Shown here one piece after another: positions 51,356-60,564 of a DNA stretch of 64,000 nucleotides. Location: NCBI RefSeq assembly GCF_004801255.1, contig NZ_CP036295.1, positions 2,306,001-2,370,000 on the forward strand, written 5' to 3'. The translations under genes and the position numbers were made by a program. The notes beneath the pieces are model-generated. The model worked only from the letters and a program-made list of their open reading frames with translations, did not search any database and had not been told where the DNA came from. The DNA comes from Desulfovibrio desulfuricans (GTDB lineage Bacteria > Desulfobacterota > Desulfovibrionia > Desulfovibrionales > Desulfovibrionaceae). Numbering within the stretch: the first letter of the stretch is position 1; each line of letters begins with the position of its first letter.

Positions 51356-52945
51356 ATGATGAAAAAGCTGGGCATACTACTTTTGGCAGCAGGGTTGCTG
51401 CTCGGAAGCGCTCCCCAGTGCAGGGCGATCAATTTTGACGTCAAGGGCAGCTGGCAGTTTGCCTTTGACTACATCAACGGCGGCAATTTCATGGGCAAGG
51501 ACCGTACCGGCAATCACGTGACGGGACAGCAGTGGGCCGCGATGCACCAGCAGAGGGACGAATTCGAGGCTATCCAGCGGCTGCATCTGCAGCTGCAGGC
51601 CAAAGCCTCGGAAGACCTTGCCGGTACCGTCTTTTTTGAAATCGGCGAACAACGCTGGGGCATGGCTGCACAGGGCGGAGCGCTGGGCTCTGACGGCAAC
51701 AACGTGGTCAAGGTCAAAAATGCTTACATTGACTGGCTTGTGCCCAACACCCCTCTCAAGCTTCGCATGGGTCTGCAGGGTGTAAAACTGCCCGGATTTG
51801 CCCTGGACAGCCCTGTTTTTCAGGATGATGTGGCAGGCATTGGGGCATCATGGAAGGTAAACGACGCCGTCAGCGTCACCGGATTATGGATGCGCCTGCT
51901 CAACGACAACTGGGCTGGCGACAACTCGACGCCTGCCAGTTACATGGACAATTTCGACCTGTTTGCCTTGACAGTGCCCGTGACGCTGGACGGCCTCAAG
52001 CTTACACCGTGGGGCATGGGCGGAGCCATGGGGCCCAACAGCCTCATGCCCGCCACCATTACCAACATGCCCGGCGGCAGCAAAAAAGTGGCCCTTACCA
52101 ACCCGATAACCGGTCAGGCCATCGACGGTCTGGAGCTACGCGACGGCCTCTACCCGGCGGCCTTCAGCTCGCGCAAGTCTGCCTCCAAGCTGTGGAACGA
52201 CAGCTACAGCAGCATGTACTGGGGCGGGCTGACCGGGCAATGGACAGGCTTTGATCCGCTCAGGGTATCGTGGGACTTTATTTATGGCAGCGTCGACAAC
52301 GGCAGGGACGACCTCAACCGCAAGGGCTGGTTTGGCATGCTGCTGGCCGAATACGCCTGCAACTGGGGCCTTCCCGGTCTGTACGGCTGGTACTTCAGCG
52401 GCGATGACGACAACCCCAACAACGGGTCTGAACGTCTGCCCTATCTTGCCACCACCAACAACCTGACCAATTCCCTTTCCACATTCGGCTATCGGGGCAA
52501 CCCCATCATGGGCGGCGGCAAGGGCGTGCTGGGCGTGAACCCCAGCGGCACATGGGGCGTTGGCGCGCGGCTCAAGGACGTGAGCTTTCTTGAAGACCTC
52601 AGCCACACCCTGCGCGTCAACTATTTTGGCGGCACCAACGACACAAAAATGGCCTCATACATCACCGGGCGGCAAGCCACGGATGCTTCAGGCAGACAAA
52701 TTTACCGCAACAACACTGACTTCAACTCGTTCGGCACGTATCTCACCACAGCCGACACGGGCATGGAAGTCAACCTCGACAGCAAGTACAAGGCGGCGGA
52801 AAACCTGACGTTTATTCTGGAGCTAGGCTATATCCACCTTTGGTTGGACAATGACGTATGGGGCCATTATCAGAACATCTCCGGTGACAGCCTCAATGTC
52901 AAGGATGCATGGAAGGCATCGTTAAATATTGTCTATTCATTCTAA
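51356..52945 (+). CDS. outer-membrane porin, Desulfovibrio homotrimeric type
   Basis: The 529-residue protein has a signal peptide (KKLGILLLAAGLLLGSAPQCRA, cleavage after A) and then alternating beta-strand-like sequence ending in the aromatic C-terminus LNIVYSF. The opening INFDVKGSWQFAFDYINGG is a pattern I associate with the abundant porins of Desulfovibrio. AGGAGG precedes the ATG. Placed between an anion transporter and an exported ASST-like protein, it may let an organosulfate or similar anion into the periplasm. Confidence 0.88.
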   Translation: MMKKLGILLLAAGLLLGSAPQCRAINFDVKGSWQFAFDYINGGNFMGKDRTGNHVTGQQWAAMHQQRDEFEAIQRLHLQLQAKASEDLAGTVFFEIGEQRWGMAAQGGALGSDGNNVVKVKNAYIDWLVPNTPLKLRMGLQGVKLPGFALDSPVFQDDVAGIGASWKVNDAVSVTGLWMRLLNDNWAGDNSTPASYMDNFDLFALTVPVTLDGLKLTPWGMGGAMGPNSLMPATITNMPGGSKKVALTNPITGQAIDGLELRDGLYPAAFSSRKSASKLWNDSYSSMYWGGLTGQWTGFDPLRVSWDFIYGSVDNGRDDLNRKGWFGMLLAEYACNWGLPGLYGWYFSGDDDNPNNGSERLPYLATTNNLTNSLSTFGYRGNPIMGGGKGVLGVNPSGTWGVGARLKDVSFLEDLSHTLRVNYFGGTNDTKMASYITGRQATDASGRQIYRNNTDFNSFGTYLTTADTGMEVNLDSKYKAAENLTFILELGYIHLWLDNDVWGHYQNISGDSLNVKDAWKASLNIVYSF

Positions 52946-53021
52946 GCCGGCACAGGGACGGCCCGGTTATCCACCCCGCGCCGTCCCTGTGCTCCATCCC
53001 CCAGCAAGGAGGAATATGACC

Positions 53022-54389
53022 ATGAAATTTCGCGCTTCCATTTGTCTGCTTGCCGGTCTGCTGGCCCTTGGCCTCGCCGCGCAAGCGCCGGCCTATGAGG
53101 TGCATGACGGCCCCACCGGCGTCATCAAGCTTGTGCCCGAAAAAGTCTTTAAGGGGTATACGCTGTTTGCTCCCACGGTTAAGTGCACGACCACCTATCT
53201 TATGGATATGAACGGCGACGTTGTGCATACCTGGAAGAGCAAATACCCTCCAGGGCTCTATGCGGTACTGCTGCCCAACGGCAACCTGCTGCGCGCGGCA
53301 GCCCCAAAGGACCAGCCCGTCAAAATTGGCGGCGCAGGCGGCATTATTGAAGAGCTGGACTGGAACAGCAACGTGGTCTGGTCCTACGCCATGCTTACAG
53401 AGAACGAGATACAGCACCACTGTTTTGACCGCATGCCCAACGGCAACACCATGATTCTTGGCTGGGAGCGCAAAACCCCCGCCGAATTTCAGGCCAAGGG
53501 CCGCAAGCCCGGCACATGGCCTGAAGAGGTAAAAATCAAGGGGCAGGCCGTGCGCGATTTTTGGGTGGACTTTGTGCGCGAGGTGGACAAAAACGGCAAA
53601 ACCGTCTGGGAATGGCATGCCTGGGACCATATCGGCACAGGGCCTGACCAGCTGGATATCAACTTTGCCCTGCCCACGCCCGTGGGGCCGGGGTACGACA
53701 GCTTTGACTGGACGCACTTCAACACCTTGCAGTATCTCCCCAAGACCGACCAGATACTGCTCAACTCGCGCAACTTCAGCGAATTCTATCTCGTCGACAA
53801 AAAGTCCGGCAAAATCGTCAAACGCTGGGGCAACCCCGCCGCCTATGGGCAGGGCACACGCCCCGGCTGGTACTATGACGGAACCCAGCAGGTCTTTGGC
53901 GAGCACAACGCCACCATGCTGCCCAACGGTCATGTGCAGCTGTTTGACAACGGTTCGGAGCGACCCGAGGGCAACCGCTCGCGCGTGGTCGAGGTTGACC
54001 CGGCCAGCGGCAAGGTTGTGTGGCAGTACGCCGCCAATGGCGCCAACAGCTTTTTCAGCTACCGTCAGGGCGCGGCCGAGCGTTTGCCCAACGGCAACGT
54101 GCTTGTGACGTCCACACATCAGGGGCACCTGTTTGAAGTTACCCCCGAGGGCGAGGTTGTGTGGGAATTTGTGAACCCCATCATGGCGGGGCAGGCCAAG
54201 CCTGTTTTTTCTGACCGCGACGATGCCGTGCCCAATGCCCACCAGACATTCACCAACATGATTCACCGGGCGTACCGCTACGCGCCGGATTACCCCGGTC
54301 TCAAGGGCAGGGATCTCAGCGTCAAGACGCCCCTGCTGCCCGGCTATCCGAAGTTTTTTGAAATCTGGAAGCCCGCTGCGGCAAACTAA
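53022..54389 (+). CDS. exported arylsulfotransferase-family protein
   Basis: The 455-residue protein has an N-terminal signal peptide (FRASICLLAGLLALGLAAQAPAYE, cleavage near AYE). Beta-propeller repeats follow: TYLMDMNGDVVHTWKS, DWNSNVVWSYAML, VDKNGKTVWEWHAW and PEGEVVWEFVNP. His residues appear in NEIQHHCFD, DWTHFNTLQ and GEHNATMLPNGH. It shares the blade pattern with the cytoplasmic paralogue at 48389. I chose the ATG at 53022 rather than 53016 because AAGGAGG is 9 bases away, against 3. A terminator follows at 54548. Confidence 0.82.
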   Translation: MKFRASICLLAGLLALGLAAQAPAYEVHDGPTGVIKLVPEKVFKGYTLFAPTVKCTTTYLMDMNGDVVHTWKSKYPPGLYAVLLPNGNLLRAAAPKDQPVKIGGAGGIIEELDWNSNVVWSYAMLTENEIQHHCFDRMPNGNTMILGWERKTPAEFQAKGRKPGTWPEEVKIKGQAVRDFWVDFVREVDKNGKTVWEWHAWDHIGTGPDQLDINFALPTPVGPGYDSFDWTHFNTLQYLPKTDQILLNSRNFSEFYLVDKKSGKIVKRWGNPAAYGQGTRPGWYYDGTQQVFGEHNATMLPNGHVQLFDNGSERPEGNRSRVVEVDPASGKVVWQYAANGANSFFSYRQGAAERLPNGNVLVTSTHQGHLFEVTPEGEVVWEFVNPIMAGQAKPVFSDRDDAVPNAHQTFTNMIHRAYRYAPDYPGLKGRDLSVKTPLLPGYPKFFEIWKPAAAN

Positions 54390-54547
54390 TACACCACAAC
54401 GTGCGCACAGCCCCAGGCCTGCAAAGGCTCGGAGGCTGTGCGCCATGGTGCTAACCGTCCCGCCCGGCAGGCCCCATGCCCGCCGTAGTTTTGTCGGGCC
54501 AGGCCTGCGCAGCGGGCAGACGCTGACAAAAAGGATAGGGATGATAA

Positions 54548-54574
54548 AAAACCTGGATTTCTCCAGGTTTTTTT
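54548..54574 (+). terminator. rho-independent terminator between convergent ASST and LacI genes
   Basis: AAAACCTGGA / TCCAGGTTTT form a 10-bp stem with a TTTC loop, followed by T. A-rich sequence on the other side would let it work for both strands. Confidence 0.88.
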
Positions 54575-54588
54575 ACGTTGCGCGTCTG

Positions 54589-55716
54589 TCAGCAGGCTTC
54601 GCCGGGCTCCGCTGCCGCCCCCGGCTCCGTGCGCGGCGATGCGGTTGACGCCCGCGCAATCAGCTTATGGCTGTATTCCACCCGCGTGATGTTGCGGCCT
54701 GAGGCGGCCCCTATAATTTTATTATGCAAAATTTCCAGGGCGTTGCACCCCTTATCCCGCATATAGTGCTCCACCGTGGTCAGGGCCACGCCCGCAAAGC
54801 CCGAGGGAAAGATATTGTCAAAGCCGCAAACGCTGTAGTCGCCAGGTATGGTAAACCCGGCCTCGCGCACCGCGTCGATAACCCCGTAGGCCACCATGTC
54901 GTTTACCGCCACAAAGGCGGTTATTTTTTTGTCATCCAGGCACTTGCGCGTCAGCTCGAGGCCCACGACGTGCTCTATCTGCAAATTTTCCAGCTCTGTC
55001 TCCGGGGTGATGTCCCGGCATTTTACAAGCACGCTGCCCTGGGGGCACAACTGGCCAAAGGTGTCGCGCAGGCCCTGCAGCCGCTGGGTGCGGATGGGGT
55101 TGGCCTCGTCCAGCGTGGTGGAAATATAGGCCAGATGCCGGTGCCCCAGATCGTGCATGTGTCGGGCAATGAGGCTGCCCGCATCATAGTTGTTCAGCTC
55201 CACCGTATCCACGTTGAGGTCTTGCCGTCTGTCGCCAATGACGACCATGGGCAACTTGCGGTCAGCCTTGGCCAATATGGCTTCGGGATGCGCCAGCATG
55301 GCAAAGACAACCCCCGCCATGCCCATGCTGCGGGCAAACCGCAAGGCTTCCTGCTCGTTTTCCAGACTGCGGTAGGTTGTATAGATGCAGGTGGCGTAGC
55401 CCCTGAGCACGGCGGCCTGCTGGATGGCCTGAATAACCGTTGAATAATAGGGGTTGGTGACATTGGGGGCCACCACAAGCACCGTCGGGATGGCTGCGCC
55501 CCCAAGGGACCGCCGCCCCACCCGATAGCCCAGGTTTTCCGCCGCTGCAAAAACGGCGGTTACGGTCTCATCGGCAAACGAAACGCCCTCCCGTCCATTA
55601 AGAATCATTGAAACCGTGGCCTGCGAGACACCCGCCGCCTTGGCCACATGAGCCAGGGTAACCTTTTTTGCTGCGGTATGTCTGAGCCGCTGATTGTTGC
55701 CTGTTAGAGCCGCCAT
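54589..55716 (-). CDS. LacI-family transcriptional regulator
   Basis: The 375-residue protein has the LacI helix-turn-helix (KVTLAHVAKAAGVSQATVSMILNGR, about residues 18-42) and a periplasmic-binding-like effector domain (VLVVAPNVTNPYYSTVIQAIQQA, then HMHDLGHRHLAYIS). GGAGG lies at normal spacing before the ATG at 55714-55716, which is preferred to the upstream ATG. It is divergent from the MHS transporter at 56046 and probably controls it. The effector is unknown, and it need not be a sugar. Confidence 0.88.
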   Translation of the reverse strand: MAALTGNNQRLRHTAAKKVTLAHVAKAAGVSQATVSMILNGREGVSFADETVTAVFAAAENLGYRVGRRSLGGAAIPTVLVVAPNVTNPYYSTVIQAIQQAAVLRGYATCIYTTYRSLENEQEALRFARSMGMAGVVFAMLAHPEAILAKADRKLPMVVIGDRRQDLNVDTVELNNYDAGSLIARHMHDLGHRHLAYISTTLDEANPIRTQRLQGLRDTFGQLCPQGSVLVKCRDITPETELENLQIEHVVGLELTRKCLDDKKITAFVAVNDMVAYGVIDAVREAGFTIPGDYSVCGFDNIFPSGFAGVALTTVEHYMRDKGCNALEILHNKIIGAASGRNITRVEYSHKLIARASTASPRTEPGAAAEPGEAC

Positions 55717-55853
55717 GGCCAAGCCTCCGTTCAGCCGTCGACGGTTCCATAGCGCAGGGTGCAGGGTGCACAGGGCGCATGGCAACCATGTCCAGGGCTT
55801 TGATCAGTAAGATTTGCGTCAAAAGAATTATTTTTTATTTAATAAATATTCAA

Positions 55854-55882
55854 TTGACATAAAAATTTTTCACGTGCTATCA
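55854..55882 (+). promoter_or_regulatory. possible sigma-70 promoter upstream of the MHS transporter
   Basis: TTGACA (55854-55859) and CTATCA (55877-55882) are 17 bases apart within an AT-rich 330-base gap between the LacI gene and the MHS gene. The -10 box is poor and the transcript leader would be about 150 bases, so this is tentative. Confidence 0.3.
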
Positions 55883-56045
55883 GACCTTAAATTTAGCCAT
55901 ATTCAACAATATTTTTCTACAGGAGGCAATTAAAAAATTTTATTATTTTTAACGAAAGCTGCTTTATAAAAAAAATTAATTAAAAAATTTTAATCCAGCC
56001 GCACATACAATATGGCGGGGTCGACAGCCCACGGAGGGTGTCTGC

Positions 56046-57389
56046 ATGGACGACAGCTCAAAGCAAAAACACGTTCCTTCAAAGAGCGAAATGCGCAAGG
56101 TTGTTCTTGCCAGCCTGCTTGGCGCAACTATTGAATGGTACGACTTTTTCCTCTACGGCGTTGTGGCGGGCATTGTATTTAACAAACTCTACTTTCCCAC
56201 TGCCGACCCCTTCATGGGCACTATCCTGGCCTACAGCACCTTTGCCATCGGCTATCTGGCGCGTCCCCTCGGCGGTTTTATTTTTGGTCATTACGGCGAC
56301 AAGCTGGGCCGCAAACGCATGCTCATTCTCACCATGGTGATCATGGGCATTGCCACCATGGGCATCGGCATTGTGCCCACCTACGCCTCCATCGGCATTG
56401 CCGCCCCCATACTGCTGCAGACGCTGCGCCTGTGTCAGGGGCTTGGCCTTGGCGGCGAATGGGGCGGAGCCGTGCTCATGACATACGAATACGCCAGCGA
56501 CCGTCAAAAAGCCTTTTACGCCAGCATACCCCAGATGGGCCTTGCCACCGGTCTGTGCCTTTCGTCCGGCATGGTGGCCCTGCTCTCGTGGCTGCTGGAC
56601 AACGAGCAGTTTTTGACCTGGGGCTGGCGCTTTGCCTTTCTTATCAGCGTGGTGCTCATTGCCATTGCCCTGTATGTGCGTACCCACATTCTTGAAACGC
56701 CCGAATTTCGCAAGGTCGAAGCCACGGGCGAAACCCGCAAAAAGACCCTGCCCATCGTCACCGTGTGCCAAAACTACCCCGGCAACATTGCCCTCGGCGT
56801 GGGCGCCCGGTGGATTGACGGCGTGTTCTTTAATGTGCTGGCCGTTTTTTCCATCACGTACCTTGTGCAGCAGATACACACGTCGCGCACCGAGGCCCTC
56901 ACGGCCGTCATGATTGCGGCCCTGATCATGTGCCCCTTCATCCTGATTGCCGGCCGACTTGCCGACCGCTTTGGCCGCGGCAACATCTACGGCCTTGCCA
57001 GCCTGGCCTGCGGCATTTCGGTTTTTCCCTCGTTCTGGCTCATGCAGAGCAGCGGCGGCAACATGTTTTTGGTCGGCCTGGCCATTGCCATACCGCTCAG
57101 CATTTTTTATGCGGGTGTTTTCGGCCCCGAGGCCGCGCTGTTTTCTGACCTGTTCCCGGCCGAGGTGCGCTACACGGGCATATCCATTGTGTACCAGTTT
57201 CCCGGATTTCTGGTTGCCGGCATAGTTCCAGGGGTCTGCACCGCGCTGATCCAGTGGAACGACGGCGACCCCTTCTACATCTGCATATTTGTGCTCATTG
57301 CGGCGGCCACCAGCGCCTTCTCGGCCTTTACCATCCAGGCCCGGCACAACAGGCTGGCGGCCCGAGCGGCAGGAACAGCACAGGACTAA
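56046..57389 (+). CDS. MFS transporter, metabolite:H+ symporter (MHS) family
   Basis: The 447-residue membrane protein has about twelve segments and MHS hallmarks: ASLLGATIEWYDFFLYGVVAGIVFNKLYFP at the start, ARPLGGFIFGHYGDKLGRKRML (motif A) and LRLCQGLGLGGEWGGAVLMTYEYA. Relatives carry shikimate, proline/betaine, citrate or alpha-ketoglutarate with protons. GGAGGG precedes the ATG. It is four bases upstream of a metallophosphoesterase gene and divergent from a LacI regulator. Confidence 0.9.
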   Translation: MDDSSKQKHVPSKSEMRKVVLASLLGATIEWYDFFLYGVVAGIVFNKLYFPTADPFMGTILAYSTFAIGYLARPLGGFIFGHYGDKLGRKRMLILTMVIMGIATMGIGIVPTYASIGIAAPILLQTLRLCQGLGLGGEWGGAVLMTYEYASDRQKAFYASIPQMGLATGLCLSSGMVALLSWLLDNEQFLTWGWRFAFLISVVLIAIALYVRTHILETPEFRKVEATGETRKKTLPIVTVCQNYPGNIALGVGARWIDGVFFNVLAVFSITYLVQQIHTSRTEALTAVMIAALIMCPFILIAGRLADRFGRGNIYGLASLACGISVFPSFWLMQSSGGNMFLVGLAIAIPLSIFYAGVFGPEAALFSDLFPAEVRYTGISIVYQFPGFLVAGIVPGVCTALIQWNDGDPFYICIFVLIAAATSAFSAFTIQARHNRLAARAAGTAQD

Positions 57390-57393
57390 TACC

Positions 57394-58215
57394 ATGCGAA
57401 TATTGCAACTTTCAGACACGCACCTGCGGGGCGACAACAGCTTATCCTTTGGGGTGGTTGATACCCGGCGCTGCCTGAATGAAGCCATGGCGCACCTTAA
57501 AAGTCTTACGCAGCAGCCGGACGTCATCGTTGTCACGGGCGACCTGGCCGACAGCGGAGATATGCACGCATACCACATTCTGCACGACGAGCTGGTCGCT
57601 CTGGGGCTGCCCGTCTATGCCGTACCCGGCAACCATGACCGGCGCGACCGCATGCGCGAGGTAATGCCGCAGTGGTGCCCGGCCAAGCCGGACATTGCGC
57701 CTTACCTCTGCTATACGGTTGAGCAGGACAACCTGCGCATGATCATGATGGACAGCATGAGCCCCGGTTCGCACTCAGGCCACTTTCCTGCGCAAACCGG
57801 CGACTGGCTTGAGCGTGAACTGGCAAAACGCCCGCAGACCCCGACCCTGCTCTTTATGCACCACCCGCCCTTTGCAACGGGCATGGGGGCCATGGACGAG
57901 CCATTTGAAAATGTGGAACGCCTTGCTGGCATCGCCGGGCGCAATCCGCAGTTGCGCTTGTGCTTCGGGCACATGCACCGACCCATCGTCACCATGTGGC
58001 AGGGGCGTGTGGCCATGACAGCGCCCGCCGTCTCCATGCAGATCGACCTTGATCTCTCGCCAGAGGGGGGCGACACCTTCCGCATGGAAACGCCGGGATA
58101 CCTGCTGCACCATTTTGACAACGGCATCTGGAATTCGCACATCTGCCAGATAGCCGTGCAGGCCACTTTTGCAGGCCCGTACCCCTTTGCGGGATCGGTC
58201 AATCCGACGCAATAA
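57394..58215 (+). CDS. class III metallophosphoesterase (CpdA/GpdQ-like)
   Basis: The 273-residue enzyme has the metallophosphoesterase motifs LSDTHLR, VVTGDLADSG, PGNHDRRDR, MHHPPFATG and FGHMHRP. Together these bind a dimetal centre, as in 3',5'-cyclic nucleotide or glycerophosphodiester phosphodiesterases. It begins four bases after the MHS transporter and is probably cotranscribed, so its substrate may be linked to the imported compound. No signal peptide is present. Confidence 0.87.
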   Translation: MRILQLSDTHLRGDNSLSFGVVDTRRCLNEAMAHLKSLTQQPDVIVVTGDLADSGDMHAYHILHDELVALGLPVYAVPGNHDRRDRMREVMPQWCPAKPDIAPYLCYTVEQDNLRMIMMDSMSPGSHSGHFPAQTGDWLERELAKRPQTPTLLFMHHPPFATGMGAMDEPFENVERLAGIAGRNPQLRLCFGHMHRPIVTMWQGRVAMTAPAVSMQIDLDLSPEGGDTFRMETPGYLLHHFDNGIWNSHICQIAVQATFAGPYPFAGSVNPTQ

Positions 58216-58531
58216 CACTTTCAGACATGACCAACCCACTCTAACTGACAGGGGCCGACGCCACGTGCGCTGGCCCCTGTCATGCTGCATGCTCTTGCAC
58301 TGCGCCGACAGTCGCCCGGAGGTCGGGCAATCGCGTAAAAAACCGCGCCTGACAAACGCAGCCGAACGGCAGCAGCTGCAAAACCGACGCGCAAAAGCCG
58401 CAGACGGCCAACCGCATGCAGCCGGTTGGCATGGCAAAATCCGCAAGCTGCCAGGTGGTGGCGGCCAGATTGCTGCAAGCCCCTTGCCGCCGGTTTTGCC
58501 CCTAGGGTGCACCTTGTTGCAAATTACTATT
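58216..58531. other. intergenic region with a hairpin
   Basis: GACAGGGGCC (58247-58256) and its complement (58272-58281) form a 10-bp stem 31 bases after the metallophosphoesterase stop, with no T-tract. No gene is visible before the TetR promoter. Confidence 0.5.
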
Positions 58532-58560
58532 GACAGCCGTATATGACCGGTCTAATCCAT
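58532..58560 (+). promoter_or_regulatory. promoter of the TetR gene with embedded operator
   Basis: TTGACA (58532-58537) and TAATCC (58555-58560) are 17 bases apart. The spacer holds the palindrome GACCGGTC (58547-58554) in the context TATGACCGGTCTAAT. The same sequence lies in the same place in the flavin reductase promoter (60565-60592). Confidence 0.65.
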
Positions 58561-58565
58561 ACGCC

Positions 58566-59150
58566 ATGAAGCAAAACGCAAGAGAAAAAATCATCACCAC
58601 CGGTGTCGAAATGGTCGCCATTTCGGGCTTTAACGCTACCGGCATCGATTCCATCCTCAAGGCGGCGGGCGTGCCCAAGGGCTCGTTTTACCACTACTTT
58701 GGCTCCAAGGAAAATTTTGGCATCGAAGTGATCAACCTCTTTGCCGACCGCTACGCCCAAAGGCTGCACCAGTACTTTGACGACCAGAGCGTTGCGCCGC
58801 TGGCACGCATACGCAACTATCTGGAGCAAACCATAGAGCACCTGACCGAAGAAAATTTTTCCAAGGGTTGCCTCATCGGCAATTTGGGGCAGGAGCTTGC
58901 CGACCAGAACGAACGGTTCAGGGACCGGCTGGCGGAGGTATTTTGCGACTGGCTTGAGCTGTTTGCCGATTGTCTGCGTCAGGCCCAGCAGGCGGGATCG
59001 CTGAGTGCACGGCTGGATGCAAAAAAACTGGCGAGCTTTCTTCTTTCCGGCTGGGAGGGCGCTGTGCTGCGGGCCAAGGTCATGCGCTCGCCCGAGCCGC
59101 TTCGACAGTTTGTTGCCATTCTTTTTTCCTGCGTACTTGTGGCGGAATAG
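58566..59150 (+). CDS. TetR-family regulator (NemR-like)
   Basis: The 194-residue protein has the TetR helix-turn-helix (IITTGVEMVAISGFNATGIDSILKAAGVPKGSFYHYFGSKENF, residues 9-51). Its operator-like palindrome GACCGGTC lies in its own promoter and in that of the nearby flavin reductase/nitroreductase operon. This, with the neighbouring oxidoreductases, suggests a NemR-type repressor that responds to electrophiles. The ATG at 58566 follows the predicted promoter. An upstream frame begins inside the operator. Confidence 0.88.
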   Translation: MKQNAREKIITTGVEMVAISGFNATGIDSILKAAGVPKGSFYHYFGSKENFGIEVINLFADRYAQRLHQYFDDQSVAPLARIRNYLEQTIEHLTEENFSKGCLIGNLGQELADQNERFRDRLAEVFCDWLELFADCLRQAQQAGSLSARLDAKKLASFLLSGWEGAVLRAKVMRSPEPLRQFVAILFSCVLVAE

Positions 59151-59226
59151 TACAGCCCTGCCCGCTGGCTTGGGCGCTCGGCCGCAACCCTGCAATAATG
59201 CCGCTACAGCTTTCCGGATTACGGCA

Positions 59227-59266
59227 AAACGCCCGGCTCACCGTATGCTGGTGAAACCGGGCGTTT
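59227..59266. terminator. bidirectional terminator
   Basis: AAACGCCCGG (59227-59236) pairs with CCGGGCGTTT (59257-59266), with an inner TCACC/GGTGA extension. It lies between the convergent TetR and nitroreductase genes. Confidence 0.8.
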
Positions 59267-59330
59267 ATTGCACGCATTTGCAGCGGCTCCATGAGGCGCT
59301 CAGACCTATCCGCGCCGGTGGGCGCGGGGG

Positions 59331-59828
59331 TCAGCGGATGTAATGGATGCGCTCGGCTTTGAACCTGTCCTGCTGCTTGTTTTCTTCCGCCGGGTACCCC
59401 ATGGGAAAGATGGCAAAAGCGCGCTGCCCCGGTGCACTGGGCAGAATTTTTTCGACTTTTTCCATGCGGTCTTCTTCGGGGGCCACGCCAAGCCAGACCC
59501 CGCCCAACCCCAGTGAATGCGCCTCAAGCCACAGGTTTTCCATGGCAATGGCAAGGTCTATCTGCGCGTATTGCGGAAAGCGGCACCCCTCCTGACGATA
59601 CGCCGACACTATGGCCATGGGCGCATGAGCGGCGCAGCCCGCATAGGGGCTGACCTGCGACAACGCCTGCAGTTTATCCTTTGACGTCACCACGTAAAAA
59701 TCCCATGGCTGCTGGTTGCCTGCGGAGGGCGCCGCCATGGCGGCCCGCAGCACCTGCTCAACCTTGGCATCTTCAACGGCGCGGTCTGCAAACCTGCGCA
59801 CGCTGACCCTCTGGAATATCTCTTTCAT
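59331..59828 (-). CDS. nitroreductase-family protein
   Basis: The 165-residue flavoprotein has RVSVRRFADRAVEDAKVEQVLRAAMAAPSAGNQQPWDFYVV at the N-terminus and LGLGGVWLGVAPEEDR near the C-terminus, the NfsA/FRase-like pattern for FMN-dependent reductases. AGGAG precedes the ATG at 59826-59828. It follows the flavin reductase on the minus strand by 42 bases and shares its promoter. It may reduce nitro- or quinone compounds that induce the TetR repressor. Confidence 0.87.
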   Translation of the reverse strand: MKEIFQRVSVRRFADRAVEDAKVEQVLRAAMAAPSAGNQQPWDFYVVTSKDKLQALSQVSPYAGCAAHAPMAIVSAYRQEGCRFPQYAQIDLAIAMENLWLEAHSLGLGGVWLGVAPEEDRMEKVEKILPSAPGQRAFAIFPMGYPAEENKQQDRFKAERIHYIR

Positions 59829-59870
59829 CGGGCACTCCTGCATTGCAACGTCGTCGCTCTGTACGACAGT

Positions 59871-60410
59871 CTATTTAAGAATATAGGCGCTCACGATTTC
59901 GCCATAATAGGCAATGTGCGCATCGCGGTTTGCGCCCACGGCAGCCCCGTCCACATGCTGCGGATAACTTTTTGATCTGTAGGGTTCAATCAGTGCGGCA
60001 AGGTCCTGCTTTTGCTGATAGACAATTCTGCATTCCAGGGTGAGGGGCAGCTCCTTGACTGCTGGCACGGAGATGAGTTCCGGCTCCACAAGGGTTATGC
60101 CCGCCTCGCTGATTTTGTCCAGATTGCGGCCGCATTTTGAACCGCAAATCGCAATAATCTTTTTGTTGTATTCGCCCACGGGCACGCTGATCGTAAATTC
60201 GGGATTTTTGTCCAGCAGTTCGCGGGTAAAACGGTGCTCGCGGACAAGGGCCATAAACATCGGCTTTGACCATACAGTACCAAGGGTTCCCCAGCCGATT
60301 GTCATGCTGTTGACCCTCTCGCCGGCCTTGGAGGTTAGCAAAATTCCCTTGGGCAGGGCTTCGAGGATACTGTTTGCGTATTCGGCAACCACTATTTTTT
60401 GTCTTTCCAT
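59871..60410 (-). CDS. flavin reductase / flavoredoxin-like protein
   Basis: The 179-residue protein has the FMN-binding split-barrel pattern (NSMTIGWGTLGTVWSKPMFMALVREHRFTRELL, then FTISVPVG and CGSKCGRN). The Cys residues and the overall sequence resemble flavoredoxins of sulfate reducers. The frame extends to 60653, but the family-like part starts at the ATG at 60408-60410. A promoter with the shared TetR-type operator lies about 155 bases upstream, so the leader is long. Confidence 0.85.
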   Translation of the reverse strand: MERQKIVVAEYANSILEALPKGILLTSKAGERVNSMTIGWGTLGTVWSKPMFMALVREHRFTRELLDKNPEFTISVPVGEYNKKIIAICGSKCGRNLDKISEAGITLVEPELISVPAVKELPLTLECRIVYQQKQDLAALIEPYRSKSYPQHVDGAAVGANRDAHIAYYGEIVSAYILK

Positions 60411-60564
60411 AACATGCCACGCTTGCTGAAGGTTACAAAAACAACTCTGCGTTTCTACTGTACGGGCTACTTGATAAACTGAACCCCAGCCGGGCGTTTT
60501 GCCCAGCAGAACGAGCCCTAAATCCCGTTTTCCGTCTTGCAGGGGGGCGGCGTTTGCGAATTCA

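Noticed and set aside
52899..54446. A 515-residue minus-strand frame across the second ASST-family gene
   Set aside because: Shadow of the real gene, same reasoning.
55990..56040. Sigma-54 element before the MHS transporter (TGGCGGGGTCGACAGC)
   Set aside because: The GG-GC spacing is off by one base.
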